Shown here: piece after piece, positions 1 to 12,903 of the stretch
How the letters are laid out: each line of letters begins with the position of its first letter
Numbering within the stretch: position 1 is the stretch's first letter
Assembly: GCA_020536535.1 (NCBI GenBank)
Contig: JAHLWZ010001052.1
Location: 1-21,312, forward strand
From: Pelomyxa schiedti
Lineage: Eukaryota; Evosea; Pelobiontida; Pelomyxidae
Direction of reading: 5' to 3'
DNA length: 21,312 nt
Notes under the pieces: generated by a model
The model's input: the letters and a program-made list of their open reading frames with translations, nothing else
Told to the model about the DNA's origin: nothing
Databases searched by the model: none
Position numbers and translations under genes: made by a program

Positions 1-871
1 TGACGGCAAATGGCCTTCAAAAAAATTAGAAACCGACGTGCACATGAAATCGCATGCTAACCTCGCGGAAGTCAATAACGGGAGAGAACTCGGCCACAAC
101 TGGCCTTCCTGTATCAAATCAGTAAAATATTGTGTTGTAAACTACATAATGGGATAATACCAGCATAAAAGCGTCCATTTATAGCGCCAAGAGCCTTGCA
201 TGCTGCTTCCTCTTGCCTATACTTAACATAAACATTTCCATCCAAGTGATCACCGTGGTTCTCACAGACAACGAGGTCCTCAACTTCTCCAAACTTGGTA
301 AGCTCATTGTGCACATCCTGGAAGGTATAAGAAGAAGGCATGCAATAAAACAAAACCGCACATCATAGAAGTTCTCAAACGAGGCCTGCAGAGTACTTGG
401 ATTAACTAGAGCAGCTTCCTCCGGTGAAAGACCTGCAATAGGGTTTGCATACCTTCAATAATAATAGGTAAGTTCCGTCAAAAAGGAGGATATCTTCTAC
501 ATGTGGGAAAGCAATAGGGTCTGAGAAATGGTTGGACGACTGTGAATGCGTGAGCATTTGTCACCGTGCCTGCATGCACCCGTTTTGAAGAAGAATGGGC
601 AGTTCACTCTTAAAGTGTAAAACAAAATGGGAGTGGAAAAGAAAGTATTAGTGGTGCAATTAAAAGAAAGTAATGGTGGTGTGTACTCTCAAAACCTAAA
701 AAGAAAAGAGCCATGAGTGAAAGAAATAATAATTAAAAGGGACTGCCTGCACGTTTCGATGGGAGGAAAAATAAAAGCAAAAAGGGGATTGAACGGCATG
801 ATGATGATCAAATAAAAGTTGAAGTACTTGGCCTCTTCCATCCTGAAGACATGTGACAAGTTATCTGCCAT
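1..871 (-). CDS. U2AF1: U2AF1 (U2AF35) splicing factor small subunit, partial
   Basis: Small subunit of the U2 snRNP auxiliary factor, which reads the AG at 3' splice sites in the nucleus. Exons on the minus strand, in transcript order: 871-828, 608-501, 452-362, 317-161, 108-62 and 14-1 (continues outside the window). Introns include one of 44 nt (361-318). The start ATG at 871 gives MADNLSHVF. Then comes the first CCCH zinc finger ([21 protein letters not shown]) with the conserved serine at residue 34. Next is the UHM/RRM-like domain ([27 protein letters not shown]) with an R-F-Y version of the R-x-F loop, then FSPVIDFRE. The last exon starts AICRQ, the beginning of the second zinc finger. 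Three of five acceptors are AAG. Seen: motifs and frame continuity. Known: U2AF35 zinc fingers contact the 3' splice site. The C-terminal part is outside the window. Confidence 0.95.
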
Positions 872-1081
872 AATCCGCTCTCGAACGGAAAATGTTTCTT
901 TTCCGTTTATCACTTACATTAAATGCGAAGCCCGGGTGGAAAATTCCTTCCGATCGTACGAAAGGGATTCTCTTAGTTCTCGTTATCTTCTGTGTTGATA
1001 GGAGATCAGAGTCCTGAGTCGATTTCAATTGTTCTTTTTTTTATTTGTCGATTTGCTGTCGTTCATTATGAATTATTGTAT
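872..1081. other. Intergenic, 5' flank of U2AF1
   Basis: 210 nt between the stop of the next minus-strand gene and the U2AF1 start codon. It is AT-rich, with a short T run near 1027-1041. It must hold the U2AF1 promoter and 5' UTR, but I see no recognisable core element. Confidence 0.5.
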
Positions 1082-2419
1082 TTAACATGATGAGCACGTC
1101 AAAAAGTATTTGTACACCTGGCATGAATCACTATTCTGGGGAACAGGTTGGCGCCACAACCAGAAACCAGTAACGGCATCAACAAGGTCAATGTGATTCA
1201 CATCCTGGATGGCAACCAACCCATTAGAGCACCTTGAGATGGCCTCGTCCACTTTTCCATAGGGTATCACACGGCACGGCTGCTCAAGGTCCTCTGCTGA
1301 GAATACCTTCAGCACAGAAATGCCTCCAATCCAGCCAGAATCAGAGTGCAGGGTCTCCTGGTGGTTCTCAAGGAAGTGGCAGGTGTCCACCTTGAACGGC
1401 CTGGCAATGCACTCATGCAGCACTTTCTTTGTGCTTAGTTGAATCATCACATAGTACTTTCCATGTGGCCCATTCAAACGCTTCTGGGTAACAATGACTC
1501 CATTATTGAAGGAGAAATAGACACCCTTGCACACAGTATCCAGCCGGAATTCCTTAACAACTGCAAACACTCCCTGTTTGTGAGTCATCTCCAAGTCAAC
1601 AAACCACAGCAAGTATTGATTAACCTGCCGCACACACACCACTCCTTCACCCCCTGACAGTAAGTCCATCCACATCAATTGGTTTCCCTTCCCCAGTGTC
1701 ACAACAACCTTTCCTATTTGCGCCAGTTGCACTGGCAGCTTCCACATTTCCACAGCGTTATGTTTTGCAGCATAAGCAGCCTGCCACCCTTCATTCCTGA
1801 TGAGCTTTGTCTTGCAAAACTGAGTGAAAGCTCCCCCCAGGCGAGCCATTACACTGCCTGATTCCAAATCAGCTATGAATGGCACCCGAATTTCAGCGCA
1901 CTTGCCCAGAACGCAGCTTCCATCAACCCACCCAATTAGTTCCAGGGCAGCTTCGTCCCTCCCAATGCAAGTTATGTCCACCACACCCATTGTGTATGAC
2001 ACACTCACAAACCACTTGGTCCTGTTTCTGTGCCACGGGCTTTCCCTGTCCCTCTCAGCCTCACACCCAACAACCACGGTCCTCTCCACGCCCATAATCC
2101 ACCTCCTGCCGATTTCCACGATCACATCAAGCGGCAGAACCGTGAGGTGTTTTCCGCCACGATCAGCAGCAGCAGCAGCGCGTCGGTCGCGGCGCGACGC
2201 GGCCGCGACAACGCCGACGAAAAGGCTGGCGAATTGGTCGCGGGCCCACGTAACGTGCTGCGGCGGCGGGAGATTCGTGCTCGTCGGCAGCGCCTCGAAG
2301 CCCAGGTCGACGACGGCCCCAACGGGGGAGTCGAGGATGAAACTGAATGCTGGAGGGAGATGGAGCTGAACTCTTATTTTACTGGGTGGGGTTCTACATC
2401 GGTCGCTCTGACGTCTCAT
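1082..2419 (-). CDS. Unassigned ARDQF-motif family protein, intronless (member 1)
   Basis: A single open frame of 445 codons ending in TAA. The family hallmark near residue 59 is W-A-R-D-Q-F followed by a hydrophobic/alanine stretch. About 35 residues later comes LPLDVIVEIGRRWIMG. The rest is a beta-rich pattern of short hydrophobic strands (KVVVTLGKGNQLMWMDLL, YLLWFVDLE, GVYFSFNNGVIVT, NGLVAIQDVNHIDLVDAVTG) that could be a propeller-like fold; this is inference. No signal peptide or membrane segment. The first in-frame ATG (2419) is used; it overlaps a good donor-like AG/GTAATG, so a spliced upstream leader cannot be excluded. The gene is head to head with the next member, 55 nt between start codons. 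I associate this architecture with lineage-specific families in Archamoebae such as Pelomyxa, from memory only. Function unknown. Confidence 0.75.
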   Translation of the reverse strand: MRRQSDRCRTPPSKIRVQLHLPPAFSFILDSPVGAVVDLGFEALPTSTNLPPPQHVTWARDQFASLFVGVVAAASRRDRRAAAAADRGGKHLTVLPLDVIVEIGRRWIMGVERTVVVGCEAERDRESPWHRNRTKWFVSVSYTMGVVDITCIGRDEAALELIGWVDGSCVLGKCAEIRVPFIADLESGSVMARLGGAFTQFCKTKLIRNEGWQAAYAAKHNAVEMWKLPVQLAQIGKVVVTLGKGNQLMWMDLLSGGEGVVCVRQVNQYLLWFVDLEMTHKQGVFAVVKEFRLDTVCKGVYFSFNNGVIVTQKRLNGPHGKYYVMIQLSTKKVLHECIARPFKVDTCHFLENHQETLHSDSGWIGGISVLKVFSAEDLEQPCRVIPYGKVDEAISRCSNGLVAIQDVNHIDLVDAVTGFWLWRQPVPQNSDSCQVYKYFLTCSSC

Positions 2420-2474
2420 TACCTTGCTTGTTCTTGAGATCTGTTTCTATTCCTGTAAAAGCGAGTGTGGGGCA
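2420..2474. promoter_or_regulatory. Compact divergent promoter region
   Basis: Only 55 nt separate the two divergently oriented start codons (ATG at 2419 on minus, ATG at 2475 on plus). Any core promoter for the two genes must overlap this stretch or the coding starts. No TATA box is obvious. Confidence 0.35.
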
Positions 2475-3878
2475 ATGGGCAACACAGGAGCAAGCGACCA
2501 ACCGCCAACTGGTGCCACAATTGAGATTGTGGTATCAGCCAGGGACCAGTTCATTGCGTTTGCGTGCGGATGTCTGGTCGCCAGGACCAGGCCGCCTGCT
2601 TCGGCGGCACGTCTCCTCGGCGAGTGGCCGCCGTCTCTCGTCGCGGAGTTCGGCCGGGCGTGGGTGACGCGCCCGTGCAGGGAAGTGGTGTCAAGCGTGG
2701 TTGTCGACACCTCGGTGCCGCCCTACGACCCAGGCAGGGTGGCGTACTACCGCCAGTGCCACGTTTGGATGTGCCTGTCGCCTACTCTAGGCGTTGTGAG
2801 GTCGATGCGCGTTTCGACTTATGGGCCGGGCATGCAGTTCCTGATTGGCCACATTGGCGGGTGCAAGGTACCAAAAGAGGCAACCACAGCAACTACAGAA
2901 GTAAAAACAAAAATCAAAGGAGCAGCAACAACAGAGGAAACACATGTAAGAAGCACAGGCTCACAGAAACATCAATCCTGTTGTGGTGATAGTGGTGGTG
3001 ACAGGATTGTTGTTTTGGGCCGCAAGCCAATGATGAACATGGACATGTGGGTCGATGTGGTGGATCAGAGTGGGTTTGTGGTGGAGAATTTGCACCCTGG
3101 CAATGGCGGGGCCACTGGGGATGAACCTGGTGGTGGTATTTATGATGCACAGTGCAACTGGAGGTGGCTGGTGTTGATTGGGACAGAGAAGAGTGTTCTG
3201 TGGAGGATTGACGAGGCGAGAGGTGCGCTTGAAGGGGGTGTAACCATCGCGCTTGGAAGCTCTCCACCTCTGAGTGTGAGGCTCAGTGACAGCCAGGTCA
3301 ATGTCCTCTTTGTGCAAGTTTTTGATGGCTCTGACAAAAGCAAGAACTACTTGGAGAGGATTGACCTGGAGCAGAGCTTCAACAAGCGAATGGCAGTCGC
3401 TTTGGGGGAGCGTGTTCCATTGCCAGCGAACCACATCCTGAAACTTGGTGGTCATCACCCCTGCACAGTGAGCTGGGGAGCAGCAGAAACACACACCATG
3501 TTCAACACCAAGACGAGGGAATCCCGCTCATTCCAAGGGGGTCTGTTCCCCCTTGGTGACAACGCCTTCGCAATCCAGAGCGCTGCCAACCACGAGGTGT
3601 ACAACACTGCGAACCTCCATACACCATGCCAGGTGTTTCCTTGCAAGAGGAGTGTGCCGGGTACAATGGGCGACGGCGGGTCCATCAGTGCAGTGAGATT
3701 GGCCACGTGGCAGGTGTCAACTCACATTGCAGGAGGAATTATTGTGTGGGAGTGTGAGGGTGGTGGGCAAACTGTGGACAAACCAAAGAGGGGAGCAATG
3801 ACAAAGAAGAGGTTTATGATAACAGATGCTGTGACTGACACTCTGCTGGCCTTTCTCAACTGCAAAGATCCTTTATGA
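2475..3878 (+). CDS. Unassigned ARDQF-motif family protein, intronless (member 2)
   Basis: Open frame of 467 codons from ATG 2475 to TGA 3878. The frame is open upstream to an ATG at 2424, but 2475 (MGNTGASDQPP) places the motif S-A-R-D-Q-F at about residue 24, as expected for the family. Next come LPPSLVAEFGRAWVTRP-like residues (seen as WPPSLVAEFGRAWVTRP), the counterpart of LPLDVIVEIGRRW in member 1. Around residues 135-170 a low-complexity Thr/Lys-rich insert separates two conserved parts; it begins at a donor-like AAG/GTACCA and could be an in-frame intron or a disordered linker. The C-terminal part carries CNWRWLVLIGTEKSVLWRID and other short beta-strand patterns. Convergent with member 3. 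Function unknown. Confidence 0.75.
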   Translation: MGNTGASDQPPTGATIEIVVSARDQFIAFACGCLVARTRPPASAARLLGEWPPSLVAEFGRAWVTRPCREVVSSVVVDTSVPPYDPGRVAYYRQCHVWMCLSPTLGVVRSMRVSTYGPGMQFLIGHIGGCKVPKEATTATTEVKTKIKGAATTEETHVRSTGSQKHQSCCGDSGGDRIVVLGRKPMMNMDMWVDVVDQSGFVVENLHPGNGGATGDEPGGGIYDAQCNWRWLVLIGTEKSVLWRIDEARGALEGGVTIALGSSPPLSVRLSDSQVNVLFVQVFDGSDKSKNYLERIDLEQSFNKRMAVALGERVPLPANHILKLGGHHPCTVSWGAAETHTMFNTKTRESRSFQGGLFPLGDNAFAIQSAANHEVYNTANLHTPCQVFPCKRSVPGTMGDGGSISAVRLATWQVSTHIAGGIIVWECEGGGQTVDKPKRGAMTKKRFMITDAVTDTLLAFLNCKDPL

Positions 3879-4205
3879 ATCTCCTGCTTCATTTTTTCAA
3901 AATACACTCTATTCCGTGAGAGAACAATTCCCTATCGGTAGTTGTTCTTTTTTGTGATCTCTTTCATGTGGCCAAGAGTCAGACCGGTGGGTGCCTCCAC
4001 GACACCGAACCGAGGTGATGTGATCGTCATCATCAGTGCAACAGCTGCGCCGATCGCCTGTGCTTTTTCACATTTGGGATGATGAGTGTGGGGCACCATC
4101 AACAACGAGAGTACTGGCTCCTGTGCTCGTTGTGAGTCGTTGCATAAAAAGAATGGGGACAATGTAAAAAAGGAATGTTGTGTTGTTGATTGTTTGTTGT
4201 TCAGA
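3879..4205. other. Convergent intergenic region
   Basis: 327 nt between the 3' ends of two convergent family members. It must hold both 3' UTRs and polyadenylation sites. A minus-strand open frame covers most of it without recognisable similarity and looks incidental. Confidence 0.4.
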
Positions 4206-5690
4206 CTAAGTGTGAAACAAACAGAACCAATACACAAAGGCTCCAATTGGGTGGAACAACTGAAATGTGATTACGTGGGCACCAGATGATACCTCGGTAA
4301 CGTGTATCTCCTTCCTTGATGATGCACTCACTTGGAACAGCAAGCCGCCTTCAATGAAAAGTTCAGTGGTTGCTGGAAAGCAGTTCTGTGTACTCACTGG
4401 TTTGCTTGTGTTGTTGATGTCCCACACAGTGTAAGTGTCCCCTCTCAGGTGAAAAATGCCGAACTGGGACTTGTTCAGCTGCTTCACAAACAACGGCTCC
4501 TCAGATGGTGGCATAAGTGTGCGCAATCGGCCAGATCCCTCCTCTGTCATGATTACACCTTCGTAATCCACCCCTGGCATGAGAAACACGTGGGAACCAC
4601 TCTCCTTCGTCATCACACAAAATGCAACGCCAAGGAACTTCTGGAAGTCAGTGAGGTACAGGTCGCCCAATCGTGGCACAGTCGAACTTATCACAGCCAG
4701 TGCCTTGCGTGAACAGGTTTGCACAAGGTCCACCAAAACCAGCTCAAAGGACCTTGATGTATCTGAAAATGACAGCAGCACAACATCCTCATTGGTGCTG
4801 TCGAAAAAGTGCTCCCACGCCCTAAGCCTCCTGGTATCATCAAATGAAAGTACAGTAGGCTTCTTGATCACTGTTGGACCGCATGAGTTCTTCCTTGGTA
4901 TCTCAACAATGATCATCTTACTTCTCTTTCCATCGCACAACACCACCCATTTCCCATTGGTGCTATACGAGGGGACTGTTTTATAATTGAAAAGGTGCGC
5001 CCTCTTGCCAGTCACCCTGTCCTGCAGCACTAAATCCTCCACTCTCCGCAGCAGAACAAAGTAGTCCTGGTTGGCGCACAAGAGGGTGTCGTCGCGCCTT
5101 TCCACCCACCACCTCATTTCATGTGTCAGTGTCAGCAGCACATGTGACACCCCGAATGTCATCACCACGGAATTGTTGCCCAGACTTTCGTTCCACCATG
5201 ACACAAAGTACAGCCTCGAGTTTCCCAGGAGCCACTCCCACACGACCCTCAACGCCAGCCTCCCATAATCGTCGTCGCCGCCACCGGCGCTGCCACAGCC
5301 CATAACTGCCAGCAGCGCACACCCCGCGCCGCACCGAGTGTGTGTACCCAACGCCAGGGCTGCCATCTGCTCCCTCATTGTGGGACGCCTCTGGGTCTCC
5401 GTTGTGGTTGTTGTAGTGGTCACTGCTGTTTCCACTTCCCTCGTTGACACAAGCCCCCTGCTGCTGGCCGTCGTTGTTGCTGTTTCACCTGTTGTCGATG
5501 CTCTTCCTTTTGTTGTTTCTGTGTGTTGATGATGTTCTTTGGACCGACACTGGTGCCACAGTGACGATGTGTCCAGATTGGTGGTGCCTCCTCGTGGTCG
5601 TCGACATTCTTTTCTGTTTGGAAACTTACCAGCCAGAGTACTGTATCGAAAAGTACAAGTACATGAGCTTGGGCTCACTTTTTGACCCAT
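4206..5690 (-). CDS. Unassigned ARDQF-motif family protein, intronless (member 3)
   Basis: Open frame ending in TAG at 4206. The family motif appears as M-R-E-Q-M-A-A-L-A-L-G-T-H-T-R-C-G, followed by an alanine/glycine-rich segment and RLALRVVWEWLLG, the counterpart of the LP..V.EIGRRW block in the two neighbours. The C-terminal two thirds is beta-strand rich (NGKWVVLCDGKRSKMIIVEIP, DVVLLSFSDTSRSFELVLVDL, GDTYTVWDINNTSKPVS), similar in style to WRWLVLIGTEKSVLWRID of member 2. Start uncertain. The first true ATG in frame is 5690 and gives a Thr-rich leader with TTTTTTTET; the ATG at 5378 lies immediately at the motif. A GTAAGT at about 5630 could be a donor of a leader intron. Its 5' end faces the ankyrin/F-box gene. 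Function unknown. Confidence 0.7.
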   Translation of the reverse strand: MGQKVSPSSCTCTFRYSTLAGKFPNRKECRRPRGGTTNLDTSSLWHQCRSKEHHQHTETTKGRASTTGETATTTASSRGLVSTREVETAVTTTTTTTETQRRPTMREQMAALALGTHTRCGAGCALLAVMGCGSAGGGDDDYGRLALRVVWEWLLGNSRLYFVSWWNESLGNNSVVMTFGVSHVLLTLTHEMRWWVERRDDTLLCANQDYFVLLRRVEDLVLQDRVTGKRAHLFNYKTVPSYSTNGKWVVLCDGKRSKMIIVEIPRKNSCGPTVIKKPTVLSFDDTRRLRAWEHFFDSTNEDVVLLSFSDTSRSFELVLVDLVQTCSRKALAVISSTVPRLGDLYLTDFQKFLGVAFCVMTKESGSHVFLMPGVDYEGVIMTEEGSGRLRTLMPPSEEPLFVKQLNKSQFGIFHLRGDTYTVWDINNTSKPVSTQNCFPATTELFIEGGLLFQVSASSRKEIHVTEVSSGAHVITFQLFHPIGAFVYWFCLFHT

Positions 5691-5740
5691 CCAGTTAGCA
5701 TGCTGCACCAAATGCCACAATGAACAGATTGATTTGATCA

Positions 5741-7234
5741 ATGAAAAATGCCGAGGCTGGCGACAGCGGTGCCGACAAAGACGACCCCACTACGTGGTGT
5801 CCCATAATGGACTGTGCGTTTTCCAGGCGGGTTTGTGGTGCCGTGCTGGCCGCGCCCGAGGTAGCCGCCAACGAGGCCAGGCGCGCGGTAATGTGCGCGG
5901 TTATGGGATGGCACAAGGCACTGAGGACCCTGTACTCCGACGTGGCCACGTGCTCCCTGTATTGTGAATACACTTATGTCGACCCACAGCCTGCTGTCAG
6001 AAACGCACTGTATGTTGTTGTTGTTTGGTGGTTTTTTTTTTTCAAATTATGAGTGCATAGCTTCATTTTATTCAGTTGATGGTAATAAAATGTTAACCAA
6101 AGGTTCGATGATGAGCCAGGAGATGAGAAGGGCAGAATAGTTACATACTTGGCGGCAAAACGTGGGCATGTGGAATGCTTACAGTTTTTCTTGGAAATTG
6201 TATCTATCTATGTTCCCCAAAATAATATAAATAATAATAATAATATAAATTTTTGCTTTGCCACTGTTAACAACAAGAAACAAAGTTCCAGCCGGACACT
6301 GAATGCCGCAAAGGGACACCACTCCGCGGTGCATGTAAGAAAGGCCACCTGGAATGCGTGAAGCTTCTCCTTTCTCACTTCCCAAGGTGGACAAAATCGA
6401 TGCCAACGGGCACACACCCCGCCAGGTTGCGGAATCCCGTGGGTTTACTGAATGCGCAGCTGCAATAGATGCCCATTGCAGCTCTGCTGTGGCCCCAGCG
6501 GCTTCTTCTCGCTGGGTCAGGTGGCCTGGCTCCTATCCATGCACACAGGTGCAGGCTATAGCTTGTGAGCGGGCTGCTGTCTCCAGGAGGTGGAGTACTG
6601 CAGGGACAGAGAGGGCGATGATGGGCCCATGTATGTGTTGGCCTTGGAGGACAAATTCAGGTGCCTGGGCGCAATGCCTTATGCAATTGCAAGCTACGTT
6701 TGTGTTTATCAGACCCACTTGCCCCCACTCATCCCAAAGTTCTCAGAAGGGATTCCGCCCTCACAACAAGTGGGTACTCCTGGTGCTTTTCTAGGGATTC
6801 TGTCACTTCCAGAAGATGTTCTGGTGAGAATTTTCACCCTCTGCATAAGGCGCTGTACCTGCGCATTTCATACAAAAGCTGTGACAGATATGCCAAGGCC
6901 ACACCTGAAGTACAATGAGGCCATGTATGGGTACTCTTGCTTCCATGACCTTCCATACATCCCGTGGAACTTGTATGAATGTGCCTACACTTTGTGCACA
7001 CTGGAACTTGTTTGCAGGGCGTTCCACTACTCTCTATCACATGAGCCCAGTGCACTTTCACTCCCAGAACAGGCTGCAAAGCAAATGTGCCTTCACTTTG
7101 GGATTGCCACCCTCAAGGAAGGCATTTGCTGCTGGAAACAGCAGCTAATGTTGCATGACATTGTTGGCAGAGAAATCACGCTACAAAACGACCCAGAAGC
7201 CAGAAAAGTCTATCAAAACTCCCTGTTGTTTTGA
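5741..7234 (+). CDS. Ankyrin-repeat and F-box-like protein, with a frame break
   Basis: Probable substrate adaptor type protein. Exons 5741-6009, 6103-6199, 6292-6548 and 6587-7234 (the last intron of 38 nt is the least certain; donor 6490 also fits). Ankyrin-type segments: GRIVTYLAAKRGHVECLQFFLE, then RKGTPLRGACKKGHLECVKLL, then DANGHTPRQVAESRGFTECA. The second and third lie in different frames, so one base appears missing (or two extra) near 6385. The last exon carries LSLPEDVLVRIFTLC and, after an insertion, LCTLELVCRAFHYSL, resembling an F-box split by about 50 residues. Known: F-box proteins link substrates to SCF ubiquitin ligases; that role here is inference. About 423 aa if the break is a sequence error. 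Its start lies 51 nt from the ATG of the divergent family member 3. The stop is only 50 nt from that of the convergent next gene. Confidence 0.65.
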
Positions 7235-7284
7235 TCAAAACTAAAACTTGATAATAAACAATGTGGTTTGTTGCTTGTTTTTTT

Positions 7285-8362
7285 TTACAAAGGGTCAAAG
7301 GAATAGCGGACGACGAACTTCTTGGGGATGTTTGGCTCAGGGTCTCCAATGTACAAGTGAATGCCACCCTCCATGTGAATGCTGTTTGACCTAACAAGCC
7401 CGGCAACTTTGGCTGTAACATCACGTGAGGGGTTGAGCCCACCATAGGTCGCATGCACTATCTGTTTTAAAAAGGTAAGATGTAGGATGGGGTGGGAATG
7501 GATATATACCCGTAGGGAATATCCTGGGGGAGCAACAATGTCTACAGTGTCAAAGTCGCTCCAGCTTGCAACCTTGGAAGTGGGGAGAGTGAAGCGGTAC
7601 TGGATTACAAGGGTTTTTGGAACTCCGGGCTCTGGATCACCAATGCGGGTGTGAATACCACCATCCACATCTATGGACTCGTCGACAATCAGAGCCGCTA
7701 TTTTATCTGTGACGTCGCGGTTTGGTTGGTTCCCACCATAGGTTGCGTGTATAACCTGTGGAGTTGTAAATATCGTTACTAAGATTAAGATGTGGGGGCA
7801 CCTGAAGGGATGTATCTGTAGGAGCCTGGATGTGTACAGGTTGGAAATCTCCACATCTGAACTCCAAAACTCCGGAACACAGTGAACACTCAAATGGTGT
7901 GAACTGGTAATTGATGTTCAACTGTTTAGGCACTCCTGGTTCAGGATCCCCAATTCGTGTGTGAATTCCACCCAAGACATGAATTTCATTGTTCTCCACC
8001 AATGCCTGAATTTGTCTGGTTACATCCCGGTTTGGATTCCGGCCGCCATATGTAGCATCAACTATCTGCAGTACCTTTTAGTTTTGCGGCAGTTACAAGC
8101 TGTTACATACAGTGAGGTAATATGCAGGAGGAGCAGAAATGTGCACGGGCTCAAAATCGGCACAGTGGAAGTTGTATGTGCGTGTTCTCTGGGATACAAA
8201 TTGGTAGTAAATCACGAGAGTCTTGGGAATTCCAGGTTCCGGGTCACCAATATTGTTGTGAATGCCACCAGTCATGTAGAGAGCATTATCCTCCACGAGG
8301 GCAGCAACTTTAGACGTAACAGAGCGATTTGGGTTGTTCCCACCATATGTGGCTCTAATAAT
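7285..8362 (-). repeat. Exon-encoded tandem protein repeats
   Basis: Four diverged units on exons 8362-8111 (252 nt), 8065-7802 (264 nt), 7755-7510 (246 nt) and 7461-7285 (177 nt with stop). All share the ATYGG...VT...GGIH...IGDPEP...PK core and begin at the same codon position, phase 0. The pattern fits duplication of a symmetrical exon. Confidence 0.8.
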
Positions 8363-8678
8363 CTATGTGGGCGTTTTAGCTACACTCAGAACTTACCGCT
8401 TTATAAAATATACAAGCACAGGCACACACCTTGAGTGTTTTTCCTTTGGGGGCAACAATATCAACCGTGTCAAAGTCGCCACATCTGAAGACGCGAACGA
8501 GATCTCGCTGAAGGAGCGCAGCAGAACCGACACCAGCACCAACCGCCGACTCACCCTCATCGTCGCATGACGCCATTCCGCACAAGACGACAACAAACAC
8601 GGCCGCTGCGGTACTCCAAGATCTTGTCGCCAACATTACACTTGAATATTTCCTCGTTACATTGTACACAGCCACCAT
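7285..8678 (-). CDS. Secreted-looking protein with about four tandem ATYGG repeats, one per exon
   Basis: Five exons: 8678-8430, 8362-8111, 8065-7802, 7755-7510, 7461-7285 (TAA). Exon 1 has ATGs at 8678 and 8636; from 8636 it encodes a signal peptide-like start (MLATRSW, then AAAVFVVVLCGMASC). Each later exon encodes one repeat opening (I/V)-(I/V)-x-A-T-Y-G-G-x-N/Q-P-x-R-x-V-T, then GGIH-x-x-IGDPEP-x-(I/V)-PK and Y-x-F. Repeats 2-4 end with a DF-x-x-V-x-I-x-AP-x strand, and the last repeat lacks that strand. Exon 1 also ends with CGDFDTVDIVAP, so the repeat register runs across exon borders. All exon junctions are phase 0. The motif order recalls the DUF3395 / DnaJC11 C-terminal type beta domain (YG..VT...GDP.PG..K.L.V.Y), a tentative link. 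Function unknown; secretion or lumenal location is inference. Confidence 0.75.
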
Positions 8679-8873
8679 CACATTGCCACATTGCCGTCAT
8701 CATTTCCCTTGGGAATTTTTTCAAATGTGATTGAGTTTCTCTCGGCTTTTCGAACTCAGGCCAGACTCAAGAAGTGGATTGGGCTGCTGCTTCAATACCA
8801 CCGAGGACAGCCCCTCAGTTGGGGCTCCCAGTTTCAAACGAGGCTTCTTTTCGACGAAAGTACAATCTAACAG
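8679..8873. promoter_or_regulatory. Divergent intergenic region
   Basis: 195 nt between the start codons of the repeat-protein gene (minus) and VPS34 (plus). It presumably holds both promoters. I see no canonical element. Confidence 0.35.
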
Positions 8874-12829
<3,956 letters not shown>

Positions 12830-12903
12830 GGAACTTTGGTACAACAGATGTATTTTTTTTTATGGAAAAGAACCTGTAGAAATAAAGCCCAACAAGAAAG
12901 TCA

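Noticed and set aside
1439-2437. Several plus-strand frames opposite the first ARDQF gene
   Set aside because: Shadow frames of the long minus-strand coding region, with low-complexity, non-family composition.
3932-4246. 104-codon minus-strand frame between family members 2 and 3
   Set aside because: Overlaps the 3' end of member 3 and the convergent spacer; no motif or family resemblance, so probably UTR sequence.
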